Shown: positions 34,481 to 43,533, counted from the stretch's first letter. The stretch is 64,000 nucleotides of DNA from Paenibacillus sp. FSL R7-0337 (GCF_037969875.1 NZ_CP150218.1:7564001-7628000); one strand, 5' to 3'. Numbers and translations: made by a program. The notes: generated by a model not told the origin, from the letters alone.

Positions 34481-37453
34481 TTAACGTCCGGAGTTGCCTG
34501 GTGCGTTAGTGGCGGTACTGCCTCCGGCATTCCCGCCCGTATTCCCGCTGGTATTGCCTGCGGGCTTCCCGCCGCTGTTTCCGCCGGCTGCATTGGTACC
34601 GCCTAACGGAGTTGAATCATCAACGGCAGGCGGCTGAACAATGATCATGCCAGGGTCTTCCGTACTATCCGGGATGATTCCGGCGTCCGGTGTCGGCTCT
34701 GCGTCCGGCGTCTGTTCCGGAGTTGGCGTAGGCTCAGGTGTAGGCTTAATGCCGCCAGCCACACTGCCGGAAGCAGTCTCATGTCCGGCTACGTCCACGG
34801 CAGCCACATAGAAGGTAGCATTAGCGCCTGCCGGAGTACCCGGCTTGAAGACGGTACTTTCCCCAGCCGAGAGAACGGCCTGCTTTTGGAAAGATCCGCC
34901 GTTCAGGGAACGGTATAGGCGGTAGCCGACAACATCCGGCGAACCGCTTGGAGTGAACGTAACTACAGCTTTGCCGGTACTGTAGGAGACGATGACTTCA
35001 CCGGGAGCACTTGGCCCGTTGCCGTCATCGACCCGCGGATCGACCTCGGTCGGATAGTCGGTCTTAGCATCCTGCGGCATGTAGTACGCCAGTGACTCAT
35101 GTGATTTCATTGCCGGGAAGGCGGCCAGCAGCTCTTTGACCAGCTCCTGAATCGGCTTCTCGCGCTTGACTACGATCTTCTCCTTCAAGAAATCCTCAGG
35201 AGTTCCTTCCAGAGGGATGTAGTTCACCCCGTTGTAAGTGATATATTTGGCATTGGAAATTCCGTCGTCGCTCTCCTTAGGAACGAATTTAGCATTGAAC
35301 AGATCCGTTGTGAATCTATCCGTCAGCTTGGAAGGCTTCTTGCCGCTGTATGCCGAGACTGTCGCTTTGACGATGCCCTCCGGCTGGGCGAATTCCTTCG
35401 TACTGAACAGCTCTGGACGCTTGTCAATCACTGTATTCATTACCTTGGCCCACAGGGTTTGCGCTTGACGCTTCTGCATATCTCCCTGAAGGGTATTGAC
35501 CTGCTCTTTGTAGCCCACCCAAATTCCAAGGGTGACATCCGGGGAATAGCCCATGAACCAGACATCCCCATAGTTCTGGGTGGAGCCGGTTTTGCCGACA
35601 ATCGGAACTTCCTTGAAATGCTTATAGTTCCTCTTCACTGTAGTTGCTGTTCCGTCAGTAATTACGGTGCGCAGCATATCCGTCATCAGATAAGCGGTCT
35701 GCTTGGAGAAGACCTGCTCCGGGTTAACTTTATGCTGGTAGACGATTTTACCCTGACTGTCCACGATCTTCTCGATCATATAAGCATCATTGAAGGCACC
35801 GCCGTTACCGATGGAGGAATAAGCGTTGGTCAGCTCTTCCACGGATACCCCGTATTTCAGACCCCCGATAACCCCGGTCTGAGCGCTATAATCATTGTCC
35901 TGGATGGTAGTAATCCCCAGCTTCTTGGAGAAGGTCCAGGCCTTCTCAATTCCCACCTTGTCATTGAACAGCTTCAAGGCGGGAAGGTTCAGGGATTTGT
36001 TCAGGGCATAACGGGCGGTAACCAGACCCTGATAACGGTTGTTGGCGTTCTTGGGAATATGGTAGCCTTTGCCCCCGTCCTTCATGACAATCGGCGCATC
36101 ATCCAGAATGCCGGCAGGCTGAATGAGCCCTGCATCCAGTGCAGGCAGGTACGCCGCAATCGGCTTCATAGTGGAGCCGGGCTGGCGAATCATTTGGGTG
36201 GCGTAGTTCATCTGCTCGATGTTGAAATCGCGCCCTTCAATCATGCCGAGAATCGCGCCGGTCTTATTATTGATCATCATACCGGCTGTCTGTTCCTTGC
36301 CTCTGGCCTTGCTGTCCTTGGTGAAATTACTGCTGTCATCCGAGATGCTATGCATCGCACTGTACACTTTCTTATCTATGGTGGTGTACACCCGGTAGCC
36401 GCCTGTCATCAACTGCTGCCGCGCTTCCTCCAGCAGCTGGGCAGAATCGGTGGCAGCGGCCGCCTTGTCTGACGTACCCTGGTTCAGCTTCAACAGGATT
36501 TCGGAGGCTTTGCGTTCGGTCTCCATCATGAGATAAGGGAAGGTGGCATAGGCCTTCTTCGTATGCGGAGCAAGGGAGCTCTTGATATCGAAGAGCAGCG
36601 CCTCGTCGTACTGGGAAGTGGTAATCTTGTTCTCCTCCAGCATCCGCCGCAAGACCAGCTTCTGGCGGTCCATCGCCCGGCCGAAGGCCGTCTCGTTGAA
36701 TTCACCTATGCCATTGAATGCGGAATACTTGGAGGGGAGCTGGGGCAAGCCGGCGAGATACGCCGCCTGGGCCACATTCAGCTTCTCCAGATCATCCAGG
36801 CCGAAGATGCCTTTGGCGGCGGCCTTGATACCGAATACATTATAGCCGTTGGAACCGTTCCCGAAAGGAACCTTATTTAAATAAGCCGTTAAAATCTCCT
36901 GCTTGGACAAGAAACGTTCCAGCCGCAGGGACAGCAGGATTTCCTTCACCTTGCGGTCTTCCGTGCGGTCCAGGTTCAGGAACACGCGCCGTGCAAGCTG
37001 CTGGGTCAGGGTACTGCCCCCGGTCTGAACGGATTCGTTCAGTACCTTTTGCTTGACGGCCCGCAGGGTGCCGCTGAAATCCACCCCTTTATGATTGTAG
37101 AAATTATTGTCCTCTATAGCGAGAACGGCATCAATCACAAGCTGCGGGATATCGTTGAATTCAATAAGTCTGCGGTCTTCTTCTGTGCGGAGCTGGCCGA
37201 TCGGCTGTCCGTCACTGAAATAGGCAAAGCCGGTAATGGCGTTCAGCCCAACCTGCTGCTGGATTAGTTCTTCGGGCCGGACCGGGTCGTCCTTCACTAT
37301 TGAAGTGACGTAGCCGGCTACAGCGCCGCCGGCGAACAGGCAGCCGAGTATACCGAGTATGAACATCCACTTCACAACTGAACCGAACCTGCGGAGCCAG
37401 GATCTGCGCGGTGGACGCTGTTTTGCGGTCTTCTTTTTCTTCTCCTCAACCAT
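34481..37453 (-). CDS. Class A penicillin-binding protein (PBP1A family) with FN3 and disordered tail
   Basis: Bifunctional peptidoglycan synthase, 990 residues, type II membrane topology. It has a basic cytoplasmic head (EEKKKKTAKQRPPRR), one membrane helix (about 28-50), then a GT51 glycosyltransferase domain with catalytic Glu114 in AIEDNNFYNHKGVD and TGGSTLTQQLARR. The transpeptidase domain has PGSTMKP (SxxK, active serine), SLN (SxN) and KTGST (KTG). After it a fibronectin type III-like segment (APGEVIVSYSTGKAVVTF...AVDVAG) and a long Pro/Thr-Glu then Gly/Asn/Ser-rich tail follow; the tail is low complexity and probably lies in the wall. In Bacillus tyrS occupies this place between acsA and rpsD. 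Confidence 0.94.
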   Translation of the reverse strand: MVEEKKKKTAKQRPPRRSWLRRFGSVVKWMFILGILGCLFAGGAVAGYVTSIVKDDPVRPEELIQQQVGLNAITGFAYFSDGQPIGQLRTEEDRRLIEFNDIPQLVIDAVLAIEDNNFYNHKGVDFSGTLRAVKQKVLNESVQTGGSTLTQQLARRVFLNLDRTEDRKVKEILLSLRLERFLSKQEILTAYLNKVPFGNGSNGYNVFGIKAAAKGIFGLDDLEKLNVAQAAYLAGLPQLPSKYSAFNGIGEFNETAFGRAMDRQKLVLRRMLEENKITTSQYDEALLFDIKSSLAPHTKKAYATFPYLMMETERKASEILLKLNQGTSDKAAAATDSAQLLEEARQQLMTGGYRVYTTIDKKVYSAMHSISDDSSNFTKDSKARGKEQTAGMMINNKTGAILGMIEGRDFNIEQMNYATQMIRQPGSTMKPIAAYLPALDAGLIQPAGILDDAPIVMKDGGKGYHIPKNANNRYQGLVTARYALNKSLNLPALKLFNDKVGIEKAWTFSKKLGITTIQDNDYSAQTGVIGGLKYGVSVEELTNAYSSIGNGGAFNDAYMIEKIVDSQGKIVYQHKVNPEQVFSKQTAYLMTDMLRTVITDGTATTVKRNYKHFKEVPIVGKTGSTQNYGDVWFMGYSPDVTLGIWVGYKEQVNTLQGDMQKRQAQTLWAKVMNTVIDKRPELFSTKEFAQPEGIVKATVSAYSGKKPSKLTDRFTTDLFNAKFVPKESDDGISNAKYITYNGVNYIPLEGTPEDFLKEKIVVKREKPIQELVKELLAAFPAMKSHESLAYYMPQDAKTDYPTEVDPRVDDGNGPSAPGEVIVSYSTGKAVVTFTPSGSPDVVGYRLYRSLNGGSFQKQAVLSAGESTVFKPGTPAGANATFYVAAVDVAGHETASGSVAGGIKPTPEPTPTPEQTPDAEPTPDAGIIPDSTEDPGMIIVQPPAVDDSTPLGGTNAAGGNSGGKPAGNTSGNTGGNAGGSTATNAPGNSGR

Positions 37454-37532
37454 CGACGATAATCCTCCTTTTAACGGAACTATTATAGCACAATTTGGCG
37501 ATTTTGAATGCGCTTCTGCCGGAGAGGATTTT

Positions 37533-37719
37533 CAAAATAACCCCATAAAGTGGGGACTTCAGCTTAAATATAAGATTTTATATGTTGCACACGATACATT
37601 ATCCTTCTATTTCTGGTTGAAACGGTACCGTCCTCTAAAAGGACGGCAAAGCCGATTCCACTTGCGATGATGACTCGGATACTGTGCGGAGGCCCCAAAA
37701 TATATAAATTCTTATCATA
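37533..37719. repeat. Type B repeat interrupted by a type A repeat
   Basis: The outer parts, 37533-37566 and 37665-37719, are the two halves of a type B element in reverse orientation (ACCCCATAAAGTGGGG, then CGATGATGACTCGGATACTG and CCCCAAAATATATAAATTC). Between them, at the position that is continuous AGCTTCGATGATG in the 26.3-kb copy, lies a complete type A element (37566-37664, ending GATTCCACTTG). The gap between the PBP gene and rpsD contains only this and the rpsD terminator. Confidence 0.8.
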
Positions 37720-37754
37720 AAAAAAGCTCCCGGATAGAAATCCGGGAGCTTTGA
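37720..37754 (-). terminator. Terminator of rpsD
   Basis: On the minus strand, AAAGCTCCCGGAT-TTCT-ATCCGGGAGCTTT is a perfect 13-bp stem followed by seven T. Confidence 0.92.
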
Positions 37755-37777
37755 TCAGATTCCGCTCTAAGCGAATC

Positions 37778-38377
37778 TTAACGGTTGTAGAATTCGACGA
37801 TTTGCTTCTCATCGATATCCTGGGACAGCTCGGCACGTTCTGGCAGACGAAGGAATTTACCTTCGAATGATCCGTCAGCATATTCCAGGTAGCTTGGAAG
37901 GTGGGAGCGGTTGTCGAGAGCTTCTTTGATCGAAGTCATAGCGCGGCTTCTTTCGCGGAGTCCGATAACGTCGCCAATGCTTACACGGTAAGAAGCGATG
38001 TCGACTTTTTTGCCGTTAACGGTTACGTGGCCATGGGATACCAACTGGCGTGCACCTGCACGGGAGTTAGCGAATCCAAGACGGTAAACCAGGTTGTCCA
38101 GGCGGCTTTCGAGCAGGAACATGAAGTTTTCGCCCGCAATACCCTGGAGCTTTTGTGCCTTAGTGAAAAGAGTTTTAAACTGCTTTTCGCCCAGGCCGTA
38201 CATGTGGCGCAGTTTTTGTTTTTCCAAAAGCTGCATTCCGTAGTTACTTACTTTTCTGCGTTGGTTAGCGCCGTGCTGTCCTGGTGGGAAAGGGCGTTTC
38301 AGGTCTTTGCCTGTACCGCTAAGGGAAATGCCCAGACGGCGGCTGAGTTTGAATTTAGGTCCGGTGTAACGTGCCAT
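37778..38377 (-). CDS. rpsD: 30S ribosomal protein S4
   Basis: Primary 16S rRNA binding protein of the small subunit. 199 residues. It begins [21 protein letters not shown] and holds [30 protein letters not shown]. The S4 RNA-binding domain is [45 protein letters not shown], and the C-terminus is [17 protein letters not shown]. There are no zinc-binding Cys, so it is the C-minus form. AAGGAGT precedes ATG. Stand-alone rpsD with a long leader is the Bacillus arrangement, where S4 controls its own synthesis. The GAF-GGDEF gene is divergent, as ytrP is in Bacillus. Confidence 0.97.
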   Translation of the reverse strand: MARYTGPKFKLSRRLGISLSGTGKDLKRPFPPGQHGANQRRKVSNYGMQLLEKQKLRHMYGLGEKQFKTLFTKAQKLQGIAGENFMFLLESRLDNLVYRLGFANSRAGARQLVSHGHVTVNGKKVDIASYRVSIGDVIGLRERSRAMTSIKEALDNRSHLPSYLEYADGSFEGKFLRLPERAELSQDIDEKQIVEFYNR

Positions 38378-38566
38378 ATTATAGTAGACTCCTTTTAATG
38401 AAAAAATTTATTGTAGGGCCTATTTGCGCCGCAATTCGTATCCGTGAAAGCGTTAAATGGTTTCACACTGCCGAGGGAAGTTCAGCCGCTGCCCTGGCAG
38501 TAACGAAATGCGTAGAGGGTGACACAACGTTACGCCCAATAAGACTTGTTACAGTCTTGTTCAACA
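38378..38566 (-). promoter_or_regulatory. Probable rpsD 5' leader (S4 autoregulatory element)
   Basis: The transcript from the promoter at 38573-38600 would carry about 190 untranslated bases before rpsD. It has an initial AAGACT/AGTCTT hairpin and several later complementary segments, for example around CTGCCAGGGCAGCGG and CTCGGCAGTG. Firmicute rpsD leaders bind S4 in a pseudoknot. I did not fold the sequence, so assignment to that class rests on position and length. Confidence 0.5.
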
Positions 38567-38572
38567 ATAAAT

Positions 38573-38600
38573 ATTATATGAAAATGACAGTCAAAGTCAA
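38573..38600 (-). promoter_or_regulatory. Promoter of rpsD
   Basis: On the minus strand, TTGACT (38600-38595) and TATAAT (38578-38573) are 16 nt apart, a strong SigA promoter. Confidence 0.8.
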
Positions 38601-38850
38601 GCGCAACTTAAAAGAGTTTTTGTCTAGGTTTGTCGTTAGTTCTTTGGTCCTAAAAAAAATCCCGGTTTTGCGGAAAATATAATGCAATACCTCAAGAAAG
38701 GGAGTAAAATATAACTAATTGGATGTTATCGGAAAACTGTGATTTCAAATATCCTGACTATATATACGCTGGATTGGTAATGTCTCTACTATAGAATCAG
38801 GGGGCGTACTCCGGTCTGGCCTGATTGAAGATGCAAAGGAGGTACTCTTT
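38601..38850 (+). other. Upstream region of the diguanylate cyclase gene
   Basis: AT-rich, with an AAAGGAGG ribosome binding site near its right end and -10-like ATATAAT and TATATA elements. I cannot fix a single promoter. No gene or repeat is seen. Confidence 0.4.
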
Positions 38851-40857
38851 ATGTCAGAGCAGGAGGCATACGGCCATAAGGATCGGGACAGCCGTATGCT
38901 GTTACAGGACATGAGGCAATCTGGCGGAGGAGATGTAGATCCCGCCGCCTGGCTGAAGGAGACGGATATCGTGTCTCATGATTTCCCCTACGCCGCCAGC
39001 TTAATTGCCGAGAGCTTCAGGGAATGGCAAGGACAAGGAGTCCCCTCCTTCACGAAGGCCTGGAGCTGGTGTGTGCTGAATTATAAAGGTGATTGGATTG
39101 AGCCCGGCTCTGAATTCCGGCAGGGGCGCTGGAGAGCAGAGTGGGAAGAAGCGGCGGGAATCTGCCTGCAGACAGGCGGGATGTATGCCGCCGAGGTTCT
39201 GGAGGAAGGAGAAGCCTATTCATTTCTGGCTTTGCCGGTATTTACGCGCGGGCACGGGGAAATATTTGCCGTGCTTGGCTGCAGAATGCCTGCGGAGCAG
39301 TACGAGTCGGGCGGGAAGCATACGGCTGAAGCGATGGCGATGCATTTCCAGACCTGCTTTTATCACCAGTTTGAGCATGTGTTTGTCTCGGATCTTGCGG
39401 GGATTCATCTGCATGCCGAGCGTGAGGGCAGCCGCCGTTCGCTGCTTTTTCAGATTGTCCAGCGTATGCATGACAACATCGATGTAGACGCCGTACTGAC
39501 GGAGGTCATTGACAGTATCGCTGCAATGTATCCGGGGGCGCGGCTTGATTTGTTCATGTCACAGGACCATCGCAGCACGCATCCTCAGGTCAAGCCGCTT
39601 CCGCTGACATGGTCAAGCAATGATGTCTGTGACCGGGCCTTCAAGGATGGGCGGGTCACACTTCATGCCGGGCGTGATGAGAACGGGACTGTTGAGGTAG
39701 GGCTTCCGCTCGGCGGTAAGCAGGGAGTATACGGTGTATTTCATATGATTATGGACAAGGCATCCTTCCATGAGCTGGATCTTAGCTTTCTGACCATGGT
39801 CGCGGATACCGCCGGTACAGCGTTTGAGAATGCGAAGCTGTATGAACGCTCCAACCAGCTGATCAGGGAGCTGCGTATGAGCAATGAGCTTACCCAGCGG
39901 CTGAACCAGAGCCTCAGGCTCGGCGATATTTTCCAGTTTGCCTTTGAAGAGCTGCTGGCTATGTTCGAGGCGGATTATTGCTGTATCCTCCATAAGAATG
40001 AAGAACGCGGCGGGCTTGAAGTTATAGCCTGCAATTATCTGCCGCTGCTGGGTGAAATATTGGATGGCAATCAGGGGCTCGGCGGTAAGGTTTACGCTAC
40101 GGGAGAGCCGCTGCTGCTCTCCGATTACAAATATGCTGCGGGGCAGACTTCGACGCTGATGGATGCTACCGGCGCAGAGTCGCTGATCGCTACTCCGCTG
40201 AATGTGGGCGGAGAGGTGCGGGGAGCCATTATGCTGGCGCATAAGCAGGCTCACTTCTTCTCCTATGACAGCTACAGGCTGCTGCAGGCGATGGCCGGTC
40301 ATATCGGACTGGCTGTCGGAAATGCGAGGCTTCATGCCGAGGTGCGCCGCCTGGCGAACCGGGATACGCTGACCGGACTCTTTGCCCGTCACTATCTGGA
40401 TGAAGAGATTAAGCAGCGACAGTCGAGTGATTTTTGTGGAACCCTGATCGTGGTGGACATTGACCAGTTCAAGATGGTGAACGACACCTATGGACACCAG
40501 AAGGGGGACAAAATCCTGAAGCAGGTCAGCGACATCGTGAAGACCTCGATCCGTCAGGGGGATGTCGCCGCCAGATGGGGCGGGGAAGAGCTTGCGGTCT
40601 ATCTGCCACAGCTTGGGGTGCAGCAGGCCGTATTCGTAGGGGAGCGTATCCGCAAACGTGTAATGGGAGAGACCGAGCCGCGTGTGACCGTGTCCTGCGG
40701 GGTCGCCGAATGGAGCTGGACCGATGACCGGGTTAGTGTCGAATCTCTCTTTTACCGGGCAGATATGGCGCTCTACGAAGCTAAGAACAACGGGCGCAAT
40801 CAGGTAGTGATCGATAACAAAACCACAGAGAATAATTCGAAGAATCCTTGGGCTTAG
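38851..40857 (+). CDS. GAF-domain diguanylate cyclase (YtrP-like)
   Basis: Predicted sensor enzyme that makes c-di-GMP from two GTP. 668 residues, cytoplasmic, no membrane helix. An N-terminal region (1-190) of unknown fold is followed by two GAF-like domains (about 195-335 and 350-500; RAIMLAHKQAHFFSYDSYRLLQAMAGHIGLAVGNARL). A GGDEF domain follows from about 505 (DTLTGLFARHYLDEEI, VDIDQFKMVNDTYGHQKGD). The active loop reads GGEEL and an RxxD inhibitory site (RQGD) precedes it at the normal spacing, so both catalysis and product inhibition look possible. In Bacillus the gene next to rpsD, ytrP, has this GAF-GGDEF plan, which supports orthology. AAAGGAGG precedes ATG. Confidence 0.92.
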   Translation: MSEQEAYGHKDRDSRMLLQDMRQSGGGDVDPAAWLKETDIVSHDFPYAASLIAESFREWQGQGVPSFTKAWSWCVLNYKGDWIEPGSEFRQGRWRAEWEEAAGICLQTGGMYAAEVLEEGEAYSFLALPVFTRGHGEIFAVLGCRMPAEQYESGGKHTAEAMAMHFQTCFYHQFEHVFVSDLAGIHLHAEREGSRRSLLFQIVQRMHDNIDVDAVLTEVIDSIAAMYPGARLDLFMSQDHRSTHPQVKPLPLTWSSNDVCDRAFKDGRVTLHAGRDENGTVEVGLPLGGKQGVYGVFHMIMDKASFHELDLSFLTMVADTAGTAFENAKLYERSNQLIRELRMSNELTQRLNQSLRLGDIFQFAFEELLAMFEADYCCILHKNEERGGLEVIACNYLPLLGEILDGNQGLGGKVYATGEPLLLSDYKYAAGQTSTLMDATGAESLIATPLNVGGEVRGAIMLAHKQAHFFSYDSYRLLQAMAGHIGLAVGNARLHAEVRRLANRDTLTGLFARHYLDEEIKQRQSSDFCGTLIVVDIDQFKMVNDTYGHQKGDKILKQVSDIVKTSIRQGDVAARWGGEELAVYLPQLGVQQAVFVGERIRKRVMGETEPRVTVSCGVAEWSWTDDRVSVESLFYRADMALYEAKNNGRNQVVIDNKTTENNSKNPWA

Positions 40858-40879
40858 GCCTTAAGGATTTTTCTTTTTG
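40843..40879 (+). terminator. Terminator overlapping the end of the diguanylate cyclase gene
   Basis: AATCCTT and AAGGATT pair around the stop codon, followed by TTTCTTTTT. Confidence 0.65.
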
Positions 40880-40888
40880 TGTGCAAAT

Positions 40889-40972
40889 CTAAGAACTTAT
40901 ATGTTTAGGGGTCCCCGCAAAGACCCTGAATAGACATCAAAGCTTAAGCGTCACTTTGAGGGGTGTTTTGCG
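40889..40972. repeat. Intergenic repeat, type B (diverged)
   Basis: CTAAGAACTTATATG, GGGGTCCCCGCAAAG and GCTTAAGCGTCACTTTGAGGGGTGTTTTGCG line up with the 26332-26420 element, including the CCCGCAAAG core and the terminal hairpin region. Confidence 0.65.
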
Positions 40973-41052
40973 TCATCCGGCGTATAAGGCCTGTATTCAG
41001 GGAGACCCTAGGTAGAATGCAGGTACACTCTATTTTTTGCGGAAAGGGCTTG

Positions 41053-41922
41053 ATGGCCATGATGAACTTACGACGCGTCCGCACGGGATTTCTTGCACTG
41101 CTGATGCTCTCCAGCCTTGCATTCTGCGGGTGCACGGTGATGAAGGACAAACCGGCTGCGGAGGATTTGAATCTGGTAATGGCGGGGATGGATGGCACTG
41201 ACGGGGTGTCCTTCGAAGGAGCGGCTGCGCTGCTGATCGACGGGAAGACGGTCCCGGAATCTTCGCTCTACTATGGGGGTAAGGTTGCGGATCACAACGA
41301 GATCAGCCTCTATTCGCTTCTGCCGGACGGCGGACAACCCGCTCCTGCGGCGGAGTCCGGTCCGCATTCTCTGAAGCAGGGCTCGGGTGATGCGCCAGTC
41401 TATTATACACGCATGGTGAAGGAAGACGGGAAATGGACGATGAAGCAGGCCTCTCCGGCCCTGGGCGGCAGTAATCCGCTGGAGGCGCTGAATCCGCTGC
41501 GCCAGCTGGAGGAGCTGGAGAAGCTGGACAAGAAGGTGACGGAGGAAGCGGGCAGCGCCAGAGGGACCCGGGTCCTGCGGATTGAATTAACGGTAGAGGA
41601 GGCGCGCAGACAGCTCTCGGCAGAGCTTACGCAGAAGATGCAGGCAATCAAGCCGGCTGCCCGTGGAGACGCTGCTGTGCCTGCTGACACTCACGCTAAG
41701 GCACTTGCGGCTAAGAGCGCACTGTGGGAACAGAAGCTGACAGAGCTGCAGCAGAGGCTGAACCAGGCGGATATCCGTACGGTATATTATCTTAAGGTCG
41801 ACCCGAAGCGGAATCTGCCCACCCGGCTGACCTCGAACCGCACCCTAACCTATCCCGGCAAGGCCGGAGTGACCACGGAAGAAGCCTATATTACGCAGGT
41901 GGATTTCTACGGTTATAAGTGA
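41053..41922 (+). CDS. Putative lipoprotein, unknown function
   Basis: About 289 residues. The N-terminus (NLRRVRTGFLALLMLSSLAFCGC) is a signal with a lipobox-like end; FCGC deviates from the usual Leu at -3, so lipid attachment is likely but not certain. The mature part has an early VMAGMDGTDGVSFEGAAALLIDGK domain. A helical, charged middle (LEALNPLRQLEELEKLDKKVTEEAG and a long VEEARRQLSAELTQKMQ helix) follows, and then NRTLTYPGKAGVTTEEAYITQVDFYGYK. I do not recognise the family. ATG 41053 follows GGAAAGG; an upstream frame to 40963 runs into the type B repeat and is unlikely to be coding. Confidence 0.7.
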   Translation: MAMMNLRRVRTGFLALLMLSSLAFCGCTVMKDKPAAEDLNLVMAGMDGTDGVSFEGAAALLIDGKTVPESSLYYGGKVADHNEISLYSLLPDGGQPAPAAESGPHSLKQGSGDAPVYYTRMVKEDGKWTMKQASPALGGSNPLEALNPLRQLEELEKLDKKVTEEAGSARGTRVLRIELTVEEARRQLSAELTQKMQAIKPAARGDAAVPADTHAKALAAKSALWEQKLTELQQRLNQADIRTVYYLKVDPKRNLPTRLTSNRTLTYPGKAGVTTEEAYITQVDFYGYK

Positions 41923-42019
41923 GCGGTTCTCTTCCCGCAGATGGCTTGCGCTCTATGACAGGCGTGCTACAATATAACGGTATGTTTATTTTCAGTAAGA
42001 GGAAGGAAGAGAGAGACAG

Positions 42020-43135
42020 ATGAATGATCCCCGGATTCAAAAGCTTGCGGCGAACCTTGTAGGTTACTCCGTAAACGTACAGCCTGGCGAGAACGTGCTC
42101 GTCGAAATGATCGGCAGTGAACGAGATTTGATCAAAGCTGTTGTGGAGGAAGTGGGTAAGGCCGGAGGCCGTGCATTTGTGCAGCTGACCGACCGCACAG
42201 TTCTGCGCAGTATGCTCAAATATGCAACACCTGAAGGAATCAAGACCTGGGCAGAGATCGATTTGAACCGGATGAAGCAGATGGACTGCTATATCGGCAT
42301 CCGTGCCGGTGAGAATGTCAATGATCTGTCCGATGTGCCGGAAGAGAACATGAAGCTCTACAACTCCCTGTATTCCCACCCGGTACATAGCGAACAGCGC
42401 GTTAAGCACACCAAATGGGTGGTGCTGCGTTACCCTAACGCCAGTATGGCCCAGCTCGCCAACACGAGCACAGAGGCCTTTGAGGACTTTTACTTCGAAG
42501 TCTGCAACCTGGATTATGCCAAAATGGACAAAGCCCAGGATTCGCTGGCTGAGCTTATGCGCAGAACCGACAAGGTGCGTATCGCAGGTCCCGGAACAGA
42601 CCTTACATTCTCCATCAAGGGAATCGGGGCGGAGAAATGCTCCGGCCAGAAAAATATTCCGGACGGAGAAGTGTACAGCGCGCCTGTCCGTGATTCCGTG
42701 AATGGAACGATCAGCTATAATGCCGCATCAATCTACAACGGGGTGACCTTCGAGAATGTGAAGTTCACTTTCGAGAACGGCCGGATCGTAGAGGCTACCA
42801 GCAATGATAGCGCACGGCTGAATGAAATTCTGGATTCCGATGACGGCGCGCGCCATATCGGCGAGTTCGCCATCGGCTTCAACCCTTATATTTTGCATCC
42901 GATGAAGGATATTCTGTTCGATGAGAAAATTGCCGGCAGTCTGCACTTCACACCGGGCCAGGCTTATGATGTGACGGATAACGGCAACCGTTCGTCCATT
43001 CACTGGGACCTCGTGCTGATTCAGCGACCTGATTACGGCGGCGGCGAAATTTACTTCGACGATGTGCTGATCCGTAAGGATGGGATTTTTGTGGTGCCGG
43101 AACTGGAAGGTCTGAATCCGGAGAACCTGAAATAA
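42020..43135 (+). CDS. M29 family aminopeptidase
   Basis: Metallo-aminopeptidase of the AmpS/PepS/AP-T group, which removes N-terminal residues from peptides using two metal ions. 371 residues. Landmarks: SVNVQPGENVLVEM near the start, KVRIAGPGTDLTFSIKG, NIPDGEVYSAPVRDSVNGTISYN with one metal Glu, GEFAIGFNP with another, and HWDLVLIQRPDYGGGEIYFDDVLIRKDG at the end. GGAAGGAAGAGAG precedes ATG. It is soluble, probably intracellular. The next gene has its own promoter. Confidence 0.93.
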   Translation: MNDPRIQKLAANLVGYSVNVQPGENVLVEMIGSERDLIKAVVEEVGKAGGRAFVQLTDRTVLRSMLKYATPEGIKTWAEIDLNRMKQMDCYIGIRAGENVNDLSDVPEENMKLYNSLYSHPVHSEQRVKHTKWVVLRYPNASMAQLANTSTEAFEDFYFEVCNLDYAKMDKAQDSLAELMRRTDKVRIAGPGTDLTFSIKGIGAEKCSGQKNIPDGEVYSAPVRDSVNGTISYNAASIYNGVTFENVKFTFENGRIVEATSNDSARLNEILDSDDGARHIGEFAIGFNPYILHPMKDILFDEKIAGSLHFTPGQAYDVTDNGNRSSIHWDLVLIQRPDYGGGEIYFDDVLIRKDGIFVVPELEGLNPENLK

Positions 43136-43226
43136 AATGGTACAAAAGCGGTGATTCCAAAAGCACGTAATGGCCTGTTTCCAAGAAACACCTTGCGTGA
43201 GTAAGCGGATTCAATGTATCATGGAA

Positions 43227-43255
43227 TTGGTAACAAGTGAACATAAGTATATAAT
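43227..43255 (+). promoter_or_regulatory. Promoter of the HPr-like gene
   Basis: TTGGTA (43227-43232), a 17-nt spacer and TATAAT (43250-43255), followed 20 nt later by the ATG. Confidence 0.7.
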
Positions 43256-43275
43256 CAAGTTGCGGAGGGATTCCT

Positions 43276-43518
43276 ATGTCCAACAATGCGGCAATCGTGG
43301 ATATTGCACAGACAGCAAGCCAATTTAATTCATCTATCGTTCTTCAAGCGGACAACAAGTACATTGATGTTAAGAGCATCCTGGGCTTGTTCACTACTCT
43401 GGTATCCAGCCAAAGCTACGAGCTGCATGTACATGGCACAGATGCCGAGGAAGCCAAGAAAGCCATGAGCGAAGTTTTTGCCAAACACAATTTGAATTTT
43501 ACAGTAGTAGCAGAGTAA
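43276..43518 (+). CDS. HPr-like protein with the regulatory serine but without the His15 region
   Basis: An 80-residue HPr-fold relative. QTASQFNSSI and DVKSILGLFTT line up with HPr QTASKYDADV and NLKSIMGVMSL at a constant offset of 12, so Ser34 equals HPr Ser46, the HprK site used for CcpA co-repression. Residue 3, Asn, falls where His15 should be, and Ala5 replaces Arg17. The first strand of HPr, about 12 residues, does not exist: an in-frame TAA lies eight codons upstream of ATG 43276. It therefore cannot carry phosphate in the sugar relay. By analogy with Crh, which has Gln15, a regulatory role with CcpA is possible but unproven. It has its own promoter, GGAGGG site and terminator. Confidence 0.85.
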   Translation: MSNNAAIVDIAQTASQFNSSIVLQADNKYIDVKSILGLFTTLVSSQSYELHVHGTDAEEAKKAMSEVFAKHNLNFTVVAE

Positions 43519-43533
43519 TTCCAGTTTCTTCTC

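Noticed and set aside
35459-36472. Long plus-strand open frame of 337 codons
   Set aside because: It is exactly antisense to the transpeptidase domain of the class A PBP, whose motifs are unmistakable.
38851-40857. Degenerate GGDEF like Bacillus YtrP
   Set aside because: The active loop here is GGEEL with a normal RxxD site, so it looks catalytically competent.
40963-41052. N-terminal extension of the lipoprotein gene
   Set aside because: It begins inside the type B repeat; a ribosome binding site and signal peptide both support the start at 41053.
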